Source: Acinetobacter sp. ASP199
Lineage (GTDB): Bacteria > Pseudomonadota > Gammaproteobacteria > Pseudomonadales > Moraxellaceae
NCBI RefSeq assembly: GCF_022700675.1
Contig: NZ_CP062182.1
Location: forward strand, 434,001 to 498,000
Length of the DNA stretch: 64,000 nucleotides
Direction: 5' to 3'
The notes under the pieces are model-generated. The model searched no databases. It saw nothing but the letters and a program-made list of their open reading frames with translations, and had not been told where the DNA came from. The position numbers and the translations under genes are program-made. Position 1 is the stretch's first letter. The number at the start of each line of letters is the position of its first letter. Below are positions 44,557 through 53,620 of this stretch, one piece after another.

Positions 44557-46695
44557 CTATTGACCTTGCTGATCCGCCTGAATTGCAGTGAGTGCAATGG
44601 TAAATACGATGTCATCGACCAAGGCACCACGTGACAAGTCATTTACTGGCTTATTCAGGCCTTGCAGCATTGGACCGACACTCACCACATTTGCTGCACG
44701 TTGCACCGCTTTATAAGTCGTGTTACCCGTATTCAAATCCGGGAAGATGAAGACATTGGCACGACCAGCCACTTGTGAATCCGGTGCTTTTTGACGACCT
44801 ACGCTTTCAACTGATGCAGCATCATATTGTAATGGACCATCAATCAACAGATCAGGACGACGTTCCTTGGCAATACGAGTAGCTTCTGCCACTTTCTCTA
44901 CATCAGCACCGGCGCCAGAAGTTCCGGTAGAGTAGGAAATCATAGCAATACGTGGGTCAATACCAAAAGCTTTTGCCGAGTCAGCAGACTGGATGGCAAT
45001 TTCTGCCAGTTGCGCAGCATCCGGATCCGGATTAATCGCGCAGTCACCATACACATATACTTCATCTGGTAACAGCATAAAGAACACCGAAGAAACCAGT
45101 GAATAATCTGGCGCAGTCTTAATCAGCTGGAAGGCTGGACGCACAGTATTTGCAGTAGTGTGAACTGCACCAGATACTAGGCCATCCACCTGATCAAGTG
45201 CCAGCATCATCGTACCTAAAACAACAGTATCCTGCAGTTGTTCTTTGGCTTGCAGTTCATTCAGCTTGCCTTTACGCAGCGTTACCATTTTTTCGACATA
45301 GTCATCGCGAATCAGGTCAGGATCGACAATTTCTAAACCTTCTGGCAGTTCAATACCACGTGCTTTGGCAACTTCCAGTACAGCTTCAGGCTTAGCCAGC
45401 AGAATACAATGCGCAATACCACGTGACTGACAGATAGCCGCGGCCTGAATGGTGCGTGGCTCATCACCTTCAGGTAGCACAATACGTTTTTTTGCTGCAA
45501 TCGATTTCTGTACCAGCTCATGACGGAAAGCAGAAGGAGACAGGCGTGGCTTGTAGGTGCCATTTAGCATCTGAATCAGCCAGTCTGGATTGATATGGCT
45601 AGATACAAAACGGGTGACCTGATCAGCACGTTCTGTATCATCAACTGGAATTTCATTGCCAAGATTGGCCAGCTTCTGCGCAGTTTCGAATGTGCTTAAT
45701 GGGGTGTGTAAAATTGGCAAGCCATGTTTAATTGCAGACTGGCAGAAACCCAGTACCTGTTCGTTTGGCTGATGTTGTTCAGTCAGGACTAAACCAGCCA
45801 GTGGAATACCATTACAGCTCGCGAGACTACTTGCTAACAGCACATCGACACGGTCAGAGGCAGTAATGATCAGTTCACCCGCGATAAATTTATGCAGTTC
45901 ATGTTCAATACTAGAAGCAATCAGGCTGCTGTGCTGAACACGGCGTTGAGCGGCTTCACCTTGATGAATCCACAGCGCAGAAATGTGCGCAGCCAGATCT
46001 GACATACGTGGCACGCTCAGGGTTTTACTAAATGGTACCAAGCCAATCACTGGAAGCTTTTCAGAGCCGATATAGGGATGGGTTTTCTGAATGGCTTGCA
46101 CAAACTGTTCAGTTTCAGCAGTCAGACGCAGTTCTGGATCAATGGTCACTGGAATCTGAGCAGATTCTTCAGATAAACCTTTAGTACGCATGAAAAGGAC
46201 GCTAGACAGACGTGTTGAGCTCGCACCACCAAAATTACGAATCTGATTTTCAACTTTTTCTGCTGTTTGCGCTGGATGACGGATATCGGCATTGCTGACA
46301 ATAATCACTTTGGCATCGAGTGCCTGAGCCAGAGAAGCATTTAGGTCATCGACAAAACTGTCACGACCATTGGGTACCACACCTTCTACAATGATCAGGT
46401 CATGATTGCGGGCAATTTCACGATGCAGACGCACAGCATCTTCTAGAAGTTCATCCTGATCGCCATGGCTAAGACGTTGCATCATTGCGTTATAGCTGAT
46501 GGGTTCCACAGTCTGGGCATTGGAGACGTGCCGATACAGGGCAGTGGTACGGTCTGCCGTATCAGTAATTTCCTGAGAGAATGGTTTGACAAAACCAGCC
46601 TTCACACCTTGGCATTCCAGTGCGTAAATCAGGCCTAAGCATGCAGACGTTAAACCAACGCCTTCCCCAGTCGGAACTAATAGAATGGTCTTCAT
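44557..46695 (-). CDS. pta: Phosphate acetyltransferase Pta
   Basis: Interconverts acetyl-CoA and acetyl phosphate. 712 aa, the long form. N-terminal P-loop/BioD-like domain (LLVPTGEGVGLTSACLGL, LIIVEGVVPNGRDSF), a middle DRTGG domain, and the C-terminal catalytic domain (RIVLPEGDEPRTIQAA, GLVSGAVHTTANTVRPAFQLI, AINPDPDAAQLAEIAIQSA, SYSTGTSGAGADVEKV). It follows ackA by 53 bases, forming the usual acetate pathway operon, with a terminator behind. Confidence 0.97.
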   Translation of the reverse strand: MKTILLVPTGEGVGLTSACLGLIYALECQGVKAGFVKPFSQEITDTADRTTALYRHVSNAQTVEPISYNAMMQRLSHGDQDELLEDAVRLHREIARNHDLIIVEGVVPNGRDSFVDDLNASLAQALDAKVIIVSNADIRHPAQTAEKVENQIRNFGGASSTRLSSVLFMRTKGLSEESAQIPVTIDPELRLTAETEQFVQAIQKTHPYIGSEKLPVIGLVPFSKTLSVPRMSDLAAHISALWIHQGEAAQRRVQHSSLIASSIEHELHKFIAGELIITASDRVDVLLASSLASCNGIPLAGLVLTEQHQPNEQVLGFCQSAIKHGLPILHTPLSTFETAQKLANLGNEIPVDDTERADQVTRFVSSHINPDWLIQMLNGTYKPRLSPSAFRHELVQKSIAAKKRIVLPEGDEPRTIQAAAICQSRGIAHCILLAKPEAVLEVAKARGIELPEGLEIVDPDLIRDDYVEKMVTLRKGKLNELQAKEQLQDTVVLGTMMLALDQVDGLVSGAVHTTANTVRPAFQLIKTAPDYSLVSSVFFMLLPDEVYVYGDCAINPDPDAAQLAEIAIQSADSAKAFGIDPRIAMISYSTGTSGAGADVEKVAEATRIAKERRPDLLIDGPLQYDAASVESVGRQKAPDSQVAGRANVFIFPDLNTGNTTYKAVQRAANVVSVGPMLQGLNKPVNDLSRGALVDDIVFTIALTAIQADQQGQ

Positions 46696-46748
46696 AGTGT
46701 ATTCAAATATCTAAAATCAAATAGAAGGTATAGGAATCCTACGCTTGC

Positions 46749-47972
46749 TTAAGCAAGCGTAGCCTCAAGTTCAGACTTTTTTGCAGTAGCGTTCTCCACT
46801 TCCTGCTCAACCACGCTTTGGGTTTCTTTGGCGATACGGCCTTCTTCATCGGTTGGTACCACCCAGATTTGTGGACCTGTACCATTATCGATACGACCTT
46901 CGGTACCACGTTTCAACACATTATTGGCTTCTTTGTCCAGGTTGAAACCAAAGTGTGGCAGGTAGGCCATGGTTTTTTCACGGATATAAGCCGAGTTTTC
47001 ACCGATACCACCTGTGAAGAACAGACCATCAAGACGTGGTAGGCCACAGCTTAAAGCAGCCAGTGATTTTGCTAGACGGTAGCAGAATACTTCAATCGCA
47101 AGCGTAGCATCTTCATTGCCTTGTTCAGAGGCTTCGATTAGCGTACGCATGTCATTAGACAGATTGTCTGATAAGCCGAGCAAGCCACTTTCTTTGTTTA
47201 GCATTCTGTCAATTTTATAGACATCCCAGCCCAGATTCGCTGCCAGGAAGCTATGCAGACTCGGGTCAACATCACCGCTACGCGTACCCATTACCAGCCC
47301 TTCCAGTGGAGTCAGGCCCATAGAGGTATCGACACTTTGCCCATTCCATACTGCACAGGTCGAGCTACCATTACCCAGATGTGCTGTTAACCAGCCACCT
47401 TGTTTGAAGCTACCCGCCAGTTCAGAACCGCGCTCAGATACATAAGCATGGCTGGTACCATGGAAACCGTAACGACGTACCCCAAAATCCTCGTAAAGGA
47501 ATTTAGGTACAGCATAACGGTAAGCATGCGCTGGCATGGTTTGATGGAAAGCCGTATCAAATACCGCAACCTGTGGCAAATCCGGGAACAGGCGTTGTGT
47601 CGCTTCGATCCCGATCAAATGTGCCGGATTATGTAACGGTGCAAGCGGAGTGGCTTCACGAATCTTTTCAATGATCTCATCATTGATCAGTTCAGCTTTG
47701 GTCAAGCTGCCGCCGTGTACTACACGGTGACCAATTGTATCTGGCTTATAGTTGGCTAAACGTTCCAGACCAACTTCTAGTGCTTTTTTATGATCTGCAA
47801 ATGGGATATGGATGTCTACCGGTTCATTACCGACAGTCACACCTTTAATACGGGCATTTTCTGTGCCTAAGTTCTCAGCTAAGCCGTGAATACGGAAATT
47901 CTGTTCTTCAAGTAATAAGGCAAATTTGATTGAAGAAGAGCCACAATTAATAACTAATACTGATTTAGACAC
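46749..47972 (-). CDS. ackA: Acetate kinase AckA
   Basis: Converts acetyl phosphate and ADP to acetate and ATP, or the reverse. Signatures: [16 protein letters not shown] at the N-terminus, [36 protein letters not shown], and [15 protein letters not shown] with [15 protein letters not shown]. 407 aa; the C-terminal tail ([21 protein letters not shown]) is slightly longer than usual. First gene of ackA-pta. Confidence 0.97.
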   Translation of the reverse strand: MSKSVLVINCGSSSIKFALLLEEQNFRIHGLAENLGTENARIKGVTVGNEPVDIHIPFADHKKALEVGLERLANYKPDTIGHRVVHGGSLTKAELINDEIIEKIREATPLAPLHNPAHLIGIEATQRLFPDLPQVAVFDTAFHQTMPAHAYRYAVPKFLYEDFGVRRYGFHGTSHAYVSERGSELAGSFKQGGWLTAHLGNGSSTCAVWNGQSVDTSMGLTPLEGLVMGTRSGDVDPSLHSFLAANLGWDVYKIDRMLNKESGLLGLSDNLSNDMRTLIEASEQGNEDATLAIEVFCYRLAKSLAALSCGLPRLDGLFFTGGIGENSAYIREKTMAYLPHFGFNLDKEANNVLKRGTEGRIDNGTGPQIWVVPTDEEGRIAKETQSVVEQEVENATAKKSELEATLA

Positions 47973-48383
47973 GATTGTTTACCCGATTCTAATTAAAATT
48001 CTCATCCATTTGGTTGATCTGGTTTGCAAGCCTAGGCGATGCAATTTAGATCAGTGATGCAGTTGTAACATGCGATATTTTTCCGTCCTAGATAGACTTT
48101 AGGTGATTAGACTTAAGCACTATCGATCATTTGGCTAGTTATAATTAAAATTTATCAGTTCATCGTTTTCATTTATCAGTGAAATAGTAGTCAAATCAGA
48201 TCTTATTAAAGAACATTGTTGAACTGATACGCCTTGTAAAGCTTGCCAATCGCTTTACTTTTTATAGTTTATACATTGAATTGTTGGAATTTTAAACAAC
48301 TTACAAATTTCTAAAGATAATCTTCATAAAAAGTGACTCAAAGGTTTACTAAGCTGGATTTTTCTTTTCTTTATTTACTTCTA
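47973..48383. other. Intergenic region upstream of ackA
   Basis: About 410 AT-rich bases between the ackA start and the proA terminator. No gene, RNA or distinctive repeat recognised; it should hold the ackA-pta promoter. Confidence 0.5.
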
Positions 48384-48411
48384 TAAAAAAATTAGCCCTG
48401 CGAACAGGGCT
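48384..48411 (-). terminator. Terminator of proA
   Basis: AGCCCTG / CAGGGCT stem with CGAA loop and AATTTTTTTA after it on the minus strand. Confidence 0.88.
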
Positions 48412-48434
48412 GAAGATAATTTTCTACTGAATTC

Positions 48435-49697
48435 TTATTGGCGAATCTGGCCGTCACCAAATACTACCCATTTTTGTGAAGTCAGACCTTCAAGGCCAAC
48501 TGGACCGCGGGCATGGATTTTATCGGTTGAAATGCCGATTTCCGCACCGAGTCCATATTCAAAACCATCAGCAAAGCGGGTAGAGGCGTTGATCATCACC
48601 GAGCTGGAATCTACACCAGCTAAAAATTCACGCGCAATGCTGTAGTTTTCAGTGATGATTGAATCAGTATGATGCGAACCATATTTATTGATATGTTCAA
48701 TCGCTTCTTCCACACCAGAAACCACTTTCACTGCCAGGATCGGACCAAGATATTCGGTATACCAGTCTTCTTCTGAAGCAGGTATTGCTTTATCCAGAAT
48801 ACGTTGAGTTGCAGGACAACCACGCAGTTCTACCTGTTTTTCTTCATAGAGTTCAGCAATACGTGGCAGGAACTCCTCAGCGACTTTTTCATCGACCAGT
48901 AAAGTTTCCATGGCATTACATACACCATAGCGATGGGTCTTGGCGTTCAGGGCAATAGGCAGCGCTTTAAGCAAGTCTGCCTGTGCTTCTACATAGACAT
49001 GACAGTTACCATCAAGATGCTTAATCACAGGTACACGTGCATCGTTAGTAATGCGTTCAATCAGACCCTTACCACCACGAGGCACGATTACGTCCACATA
49101 TTCAGACATGGTAATCAGTTGGCCGACTGCGGCACGGTCTGTAGTATTGATCACTTGCACGGCTGCTTCTGGTAAGCCTGAAACCTGTAAACCATGCTGA
49201 ATCGCTTTGGCAATAGCCTGGTTAGACTCGAGTGCTTCTGAACCACCACGTAAAATAATGGCATTGCCAGATTTAAGTGCTAAAGAGGCTGCTTCCAAGG
49301 TCACATTTGGACGTGATTCATAGATCATGCCAACCACGCCAAGAGGAACGCGCATTTTACCCAGTTGAATGCCAGATGGGCGATAAGCCATATCGGTGAT
49401 TTCACCAATCGGATCTACCAGGCTAATTACATCATTCAGTCCCTGTAACATGCCTTTAAAGCGTGCGGGAGTCAGTTCTAAGCGATCGAGGAGGGCACTG
49501 TCCAGATTATTGGTGTGCGCTTTGGTCATATCAATCTGGTTGGCAGCTAAAATCGCAGTTTCACTGTTTTTTAGAGCAGTATAAATTGCTGACAATGCAT
49601 CGTTTTTAGTTTGGGTGGACGCACGCGCCAAGACGCGTGAAGCCTGACGAGCCTGCTGTCCTACCGTTTGCATATATTGTTCAATAGACTCTTGCAT
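48435..49697 (-). CDS. proA: Gamma-glutamyl phosphate reductase ProA
   Basis: NADPH-dependent second step of proline synthesis, giving glutamate 5-semialdehyde. ALDH-like fold. Blocks: [67 protein letters not shown], the catalytic Cys in [14 protein letters not shown], and a conserved C-terminal end ([31 protein letters not shown]). The frame runs up to 49832, but ATG 49697 gives 420 aa, the normal size; the upstream 45 codons look non-coding. No strong ribosome site is visible at either start. The proB gene is not adjacent. Confidence 0.94.
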   Translation of the reverse strand: MQESIEQYMQTVGQQARQASRVLARASTQTKNDALSAIYTALKNSETAILAANQIDMTKAHTNNLDSALLDRLELTPARFKGMLQGLNDVISLVDPIGEITDMAYRPSGIQLGKMRVPLGVVGMIYESRPNVTLEAASLALKSGNAIILRGGSEALESNQAIAKAIQHGLQVSGLPEAAVQVINTTDRAAVGQLITMSEYVDVIVPRGGKGLIERITNDARVPVIKHLDGNCHVYVEAQADLLKALPIALNAKTHRYGVCNAMETLLVDEKVAEEFLPRIAELYEEKQVELRGCPATQRILDKAIPASEEDWYTEYLGPILAVKVVSGVEEAIEHINKYGSHHTDSIITENYSIAREFLAGVDSSSVMINASTRFADGFEYGLGAEIGISTDKIHARGPVGLEGLTSQKWVVFGDGQIRQ

Positions 49698-50022
49698 AGC
49701 GGTTCGATCACTTAGAAATATCCTTCTGATATTAACAGTCTGAGCCGCTACAATGAAGTCTGCTGGCGAAAATTCATGTGCTTTTACAATCGTTAAACAT
49801 TTTGAAATCGTTTTATCTTTAAAAGCAGACAAGCGGTTGCAAGATTAGTTGCGTGTAAAAAGAACCTCTGTATAGAATGGATGACAGCGACATTGATGTC
49901 GAATTCAATAATAAATAAAGAGTAGGACGCGTATTCAAGTCTTTCCCATTTGATCTTGAAGCATGAAATCTCTCAATAATTGCTTGCACAATAAAAATAA
50001 GGCAAGGATGGAGGAAAGGAAG
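49698..50022. other. Divergent promoter region proA / hydrolase-PilZ gene
   Basis: About 325 bases between divergent genes. Both frames run open into it (to 49832 and 49963), but neither extension has a matching ribosome site or family support. Nothing else recognised. Confidence 0.5.
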
Positions 50023-51360
50023 ATGAATTCCATTATCCAGATGGACCACCATCGCATTGATCAACACAGCCACCATGCGTTTTTTGATCTATACGATAAA
50101 AACAGTTTTAAACAGCCACCGCGTACGACCTGGATGGATGGCTGGAAAATTGAATATATGGCAATTGCCCGCCCTGAAACTCTGCATATGACACCGATGG
50201 TCATTATTGGTGGTGCGTTTCAGAACTTTAATTCCTATAAATACTGTGTAGAGCAGCTCTTTGCTGCAGGGCCAATCATCTTGATTGACTTGCCTTCAAT
50301 GGGTGCTAACCAGCAGATCACCAATGTGGATACAGGCATCTCTGCGGGTTCTCTGGAACTTGAAGACCTCGCAGGCATGCTGGGACGCTGGCTAGAGCAG
50401 ATGTGTTTGCCTAAGGTTGCAGTATTGGGAATGTCATTAGGATCTGTCGTCGCTTCCTGTCTGGCAGATCAACGTCCTGAGCTGGTGGATCGCATGATCC
50501 TGATGGGTGTGATGCAAAAAACCCGCAAGAGCTGGCGGATGTTGCTGGAAGAATCCCTGCACCTGATGAGAGAAGGGCGGATGGACGAGTTTGGTCAAGC
50601 TGTTATTTTGTATCTGGTCAATCATGCACGTTTAAAAGAAACCCGCATGTCACCGACGGCCAAGCGTCTGTTTTTCAGACAGATGGCGGAGTTTACCGCA
50701 ACTGAGCAAGATCGTTATGATGTTAACTGCAACCGTCTCTTACGTCTGAAACATGTGCCGATTCCACAATGTAAAGTACTCGTCGCGTGTGGCCAATATG
50801 ACAGTTTTACCCTGCCACATGAAAATGCAGGCTTTGCTCTACAGTGTCCAGACATGCAGTATGTACAGATTGCCAGTGCCGACCATGTACCACAGCTACA
50901 GCGCCGTAAAGAAACCATGCATCTGTTTGCGACTTTCCTGCGTGATGAACCGGTAGATCAGCTGGAAGGTATTATTCCCTTTACGCGGGAACAGATGCTG
51001 AAACTTGAACGTCGTGGCGAAGACCGTATTCCAGTGCAAGAACCTGAACGTTTCCTGAGTCACCGGCACTCGGATCTGCGTTTGTCTACCACTATCGTTG
51101 ACTTAAGTTTCTTTGGTGTCTTATTTGAAATGAATGAAGCACACATGCAACAGGCTATCCAGTATCCACGCGATTTGGCCTTGCATCTGGAGGATGAAGA
51201 GGGTGAGTTCAAGATTGAATGCCTGATCTTCCAGCATGCTGAAACGCAGATTCGTGCCTTATTTAAGCACGGTAGTTTTGAAGTGGCGGAACGTTTGCTA
51301 CGTTTTGTTCAGACTCAAAAAGCGCTACTTGAAGCGCAAGTGCTGGATGCAGTCGTTTAG
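50023..51360 (+). CDS. Alpha/beta hydrolase fused to a C-terminal PilZ-like domain
   Basis: Two-domain protein of 445 aa. Residues ~40-310 are an alpha/beta hydrolase: nucleophile Ser138 in VLGMSLGSVVAS (G-x-S-x-G), acid Asp260 in VACGQYDSF, and His288 in SADHVPQLQ. Residues ~325-440 look like a PilZ domain: Arg331-x3-Arg335 (RRGEDR), then Asp360-x-Ser362-x2-Gly365 (DLSFFGVLF), the two motifs that grip cyclic di-GMP. ATG 50023 has a strong GGAGGAAAGG-type site; the frame is open from 49963. No signal peptide. This suggests a hydrolase controlled by c-di-GMP; the substrate is unknown. It has its own terminator. Confidence 0.78.
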   Translation: MNSIIQMDHHRIDQHSHHAFFDLYDKNSFKQPPRTTWMDGWKIEYMAIARPETLHMTPMVIIGGAFQNFNSYKYCVEQLFAAGPIILIDLPSMGANQQITNVDTGISAGSLELEDLAGMLGRWLEQMCLPKVAVLGMSLGSVVASCLADQRPELVDRMILMGVMQKTRKSWRMLLEESLHLMREGRMDEFGQAVILYLVNHARLKETRMSPTAKRLFFRQMAEFTATEQDRYDVNCNRLLRLKHVPIPQCKVLVACGQYDSFTLPHENAGFALQCPDMQYVQIASADHVPQLQRRKETMHLFATFLRDEPVDQLEGIIPFTREQMLKLERRGEDRIPVQEPERFLSHRHSDLRLSTTIVDLSFFGVLFEMNEAHMQQAIQYPRDLALHLEDEEGEFKIECLIFQHAETQIRALFKHGSFEVAERLLRFVQTQKALLEAQVLDAVV

Positions 51361-51402
51361 ACTGCTACCGGCCTGAATTCGAAATTTAATTAAATACTTA
51401 AA

Positions 51403-51433
51403 AAAAACAGCGTTATTTAACGCTGTTTTTTTT
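51403..51433. terminator. Bidirectional terminator between hydrolase-PilZ gene and methyltransferase gene
   Basis: AACAGCGTT / AACGCTGTT stem with A-run before and nine T after, between convergent genes. The stop of the minus-strand gene lies inside it. Confidence 0.9.
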
Positions 51434-52279
51434 TGTCGCATGAATCATCCAGACCAGATCGCCTAAATGCTCATCTTGTTCAATTGCGGGATTGGTCTGC
51501 TGAGGCTGAGCAAAATAGCGCTGTGGCTGTTTTACTTCTACCTCTGTAAAGCCTGCCTGCTGACAGAACTGCTGTAATTCTTGCGGTGACTTAAAGTGGA
51601 AAGTAAAAGCACTACGTGACATAAATTTCAGTAAGCGGCTGCATGTCCAGATAAAGCTGGCTAAGCGGTTCTTCACTGGTTCAGGGTAAATATCGCTGAG
51701 GTAATGAATTTCCGGAAAGCGTTGTCCATACTCAGCAATACCTTTTAATAATGTATGTAGCATATCCTTGTCAAAGTAGTTAATCAGCCCTTCGCTAATG
51801 ACCACTAGCGGTTGTTCAGGATCAAAAACCTGAAAAATATTAGCCAGTTCTTCACTAAAAATATCAGCGGTCAAAACTTCTGGTGCATCCTGATCCAGAA
51901 TTTTCAGCGCCTGAGTTTTGATCTTAGCCATATCGGGTAGGTCAAGTTCGCGGTAATTGATGTCAGGAAATTTTTGTCTGAAATTCCAGCTGCGCGGAGA
52001 TAGTCCACAAGCAATTTCCAATACCTGTAGTTGCGGGTGCTGGGTAATAAGTTGGCATAGATGTTCATCAATCATCTGGTGGCGCTGTTTCAGGGTGGTA
52101 CGCATACTGCCGCCCACATGCTTTTCAGCCCAGGTTTCTAATGGATGAACCAATGCGGCGAGGAATTTTCCTCGTCCAGTTGCAAACACTGGATGAGAAA
52201 TTCCCATTTGGTACCAGATATAACCGGTATAGTGCGCAGTAAAGGAAATATGGCGATGTTGTGATAGTGGTTGTGTCAT
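51413..52279 (-). CDS. Class I SAM methyltransferase, LCMT/Tcmp-like
   Basis: 288 aa, of the leucine-carboxyl / polyketide O-methyltransferase (Tcmp) group. SAM-binding motif is VLEIACGLSPRSWNFRQKFPDINYRELDLPDM. Later blocks are VLTADIFSEE, PLVVISEGLINYFDKD and IHYLSDIYPEPVKN. A C-terminal FKSPQELQQFCQQAGFTEVEV is typical of SAM methyltransferases. The acceptor is unknown. It is a single gene on the minus strand that shares its terminator with the hydrolase-PilZ gene. Confidence 0.82.
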   Translation of the reverse strand: MTQPLSQHRHISFTAHYTGYIWYQMGISHPVFATGRGKFLAALVHPLETWAEKHVGGSMRTTLKQRHQMIDEHLCQLITQHPQLQVLEIACGLSPRSWNFRQKFPDINYRELDLPDMAKIKTQALKILDQDAPEVLTADIFSEELANIFQVFDPEQPLVVISEGLINYFDKDMLHTLLKGIAEYGQRFPEIHYLSDIYPEPVKNRLASFIWTCSRLLKFMSRSAFTFHFKSPQELQQFCQQAGFTEVEVKQPQRYFAQPQQTNPAIEQDEHLGDLVWMIHATKKNSVK

Positions 52280-52335
52280 GTCATCCTGACCTTATTGTTA
52301 TTGTATAAGTTTTTGTATTTTTACATCATAAACAA

Positions 52336-52358
52336 AAAGAACACCTTGTGGTGTTCCT
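52336..52358 (-). terminator. Terminator of nagZ
   Basis: GAACACC / GGTGTTC hairpin followed by TTTTTGTTT on the minus strand. Confidence 0.8.
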
Positions 52359-52394
52359 TTTATCGTATTCCTAAATCGTACTGGCTAAATGCGC

Positions 52395-53420
52395 TTATGC
52401 AGCCACCTGATTTTTAAATCTTATAATCTCATCGCGAACCTGACGCCATTCATCGCCAAGATCCAGGACTTCATCAATCTGAATCTGAGGAATACGACCA
52501 CGCATACGTTCCAGACGTTGCTGATTAGGAAGAGGGAGATCAACAATTCCTTCTAGCGCCACACATTGGGCTGCTCGGTCGTTACAGACCAGACCCATAT
52601 CACAACCGGCCTTCAAAGCTGCTTGAATGCGAGCATCAGCACCACCAGCAACACAAGCGGCTTGCATACTCAAGTCATCCGAGAACAATACGCCGTCGAA
52701 ACCAAGCTCCTGACGCAACACCTTTTGAATCCAGAATTCCGAGAAACCGGCTGGATTTGGATCGACCTGATTATAAATCACATGCGCTGGCATTAAGGCA
52801 TCCAGTTGTGACTGCAGCTGAATAAAGGTCTGCATGTCTTTTTGCTGAATTTCTTCATAACTACGTGGATCTACAGCAGCAGCCACATGAGAATCAGCTT
52901 TCACAGAACCATGCCCCGGGAAATGTTTGCCGGTCGATGCCATACCAGCACGTTTCATACCCTTTAGGAAAGCGCTTGCCAGTGGAATGATGTCCTGAAT
53001 ATTCGTGGCAAAACTACGGTCACCAATAACATCGCTGATGTCGTTCAGATCCAGCACTGGAGCAAAGCTAAAATCAATGCCGACCGCCAAGACTTCTGTT
53101 GCCATTAACCAGCCACATTTCTCTGACAGTTCCAGTGCATGTTCAGGTTCACTTTGGTAGAGTTCTCCAAAATGGCCCATCGCTGGGAGTAGAGTGAAGC
53201 CTTGTTTCAAGCGCTGAACGCGACCACCTTCCTGATCGACTGCGATCAGAATATCCGGGCGAATCTGACGCATATGATCCGTCAGGACACGAACTTGAAC
53301 AGGCGATTCAATATTACGGCCGAACAGAATGACTCCTCCGACCTGTGGAGCCTGTAGCAGTTCAATATCTTCCTGAGTCAGGTGAGTGCCAGCGATGTCG
53401 AGCATCAATGCGCCAATCAT
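52395..53420 (-). CDS. nagZ: Beta-N-acetylhexosaminidase NagZ
   Basis: Family GH3 cytosolic glucosaminidase that removes GlcNAc from anhydro-muropeptides during wall recycling. 341 aa, no signal peptide. Blocks: GVILFGRNIESPVQV, ILIAVDQEGGRVQRL, DFSFAPVLDLN, the catalytic loop KHFPGHGSVKADSHVAA (His/Asp dyad) and GFDGVLFSDDLSM (catalytic Asp). Its product can influence AmpC-type beta-lactamase control in some bacteria; nothing here shows that link. Confidence 0.95.
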   Translation of the reverse strand: MIGALMLDIAGTHLTQEDIELLQAPQVGGVILFGRNIESPVQVRVLTDHMRQIRPDILIAVDQEGGRVQRLKQGFTLLPAMGHFGELYQSEPEHALELSEKCGWLMATEVLAVGIDFSFAPVLDLNDISDVIGDRSFATNIQDIIPLASAFLKGMKRAGMASTGKHFPGHGSVKADSHVAAAVDPRSYEEIQQKDMQTFIQLQSQLDALMPAHVIYNQVDPNPAGFSEFWIQKVLRQELGFDGVLFSDDLSMQAACVAGGADARIQAALKAGCDMGLVCNDRAAQCVALEGIVDLPLPNQQRLERMRGRIPQIQIDEVLDLGDEWRQVRDEIIRFKNQVAA

Positions 53421-53620
53421 ATGCGGTGTCCATGTTAGAATTTTTCAGCGAAAACAATACCTGATTTCTGCAATCTTTTGCTACACTTTGACTGCACAGA
53501 ATATGATAAAACTACACAACATAAACTTATTAAGTTGTTTAAGATCCCGGATACGTTTATTTCAGATCGGAAAACGACACGGTTAAATTGGTCAAAAGGC
53601 CAAGGAAGTACGAACTATTT

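Noticed and set aside
49698..49832. 45-codon N-terminal extension of ProA
   Set aside because: The extension has no family match and makes the protein longer than usual; the start at 49697 gives the normal length.
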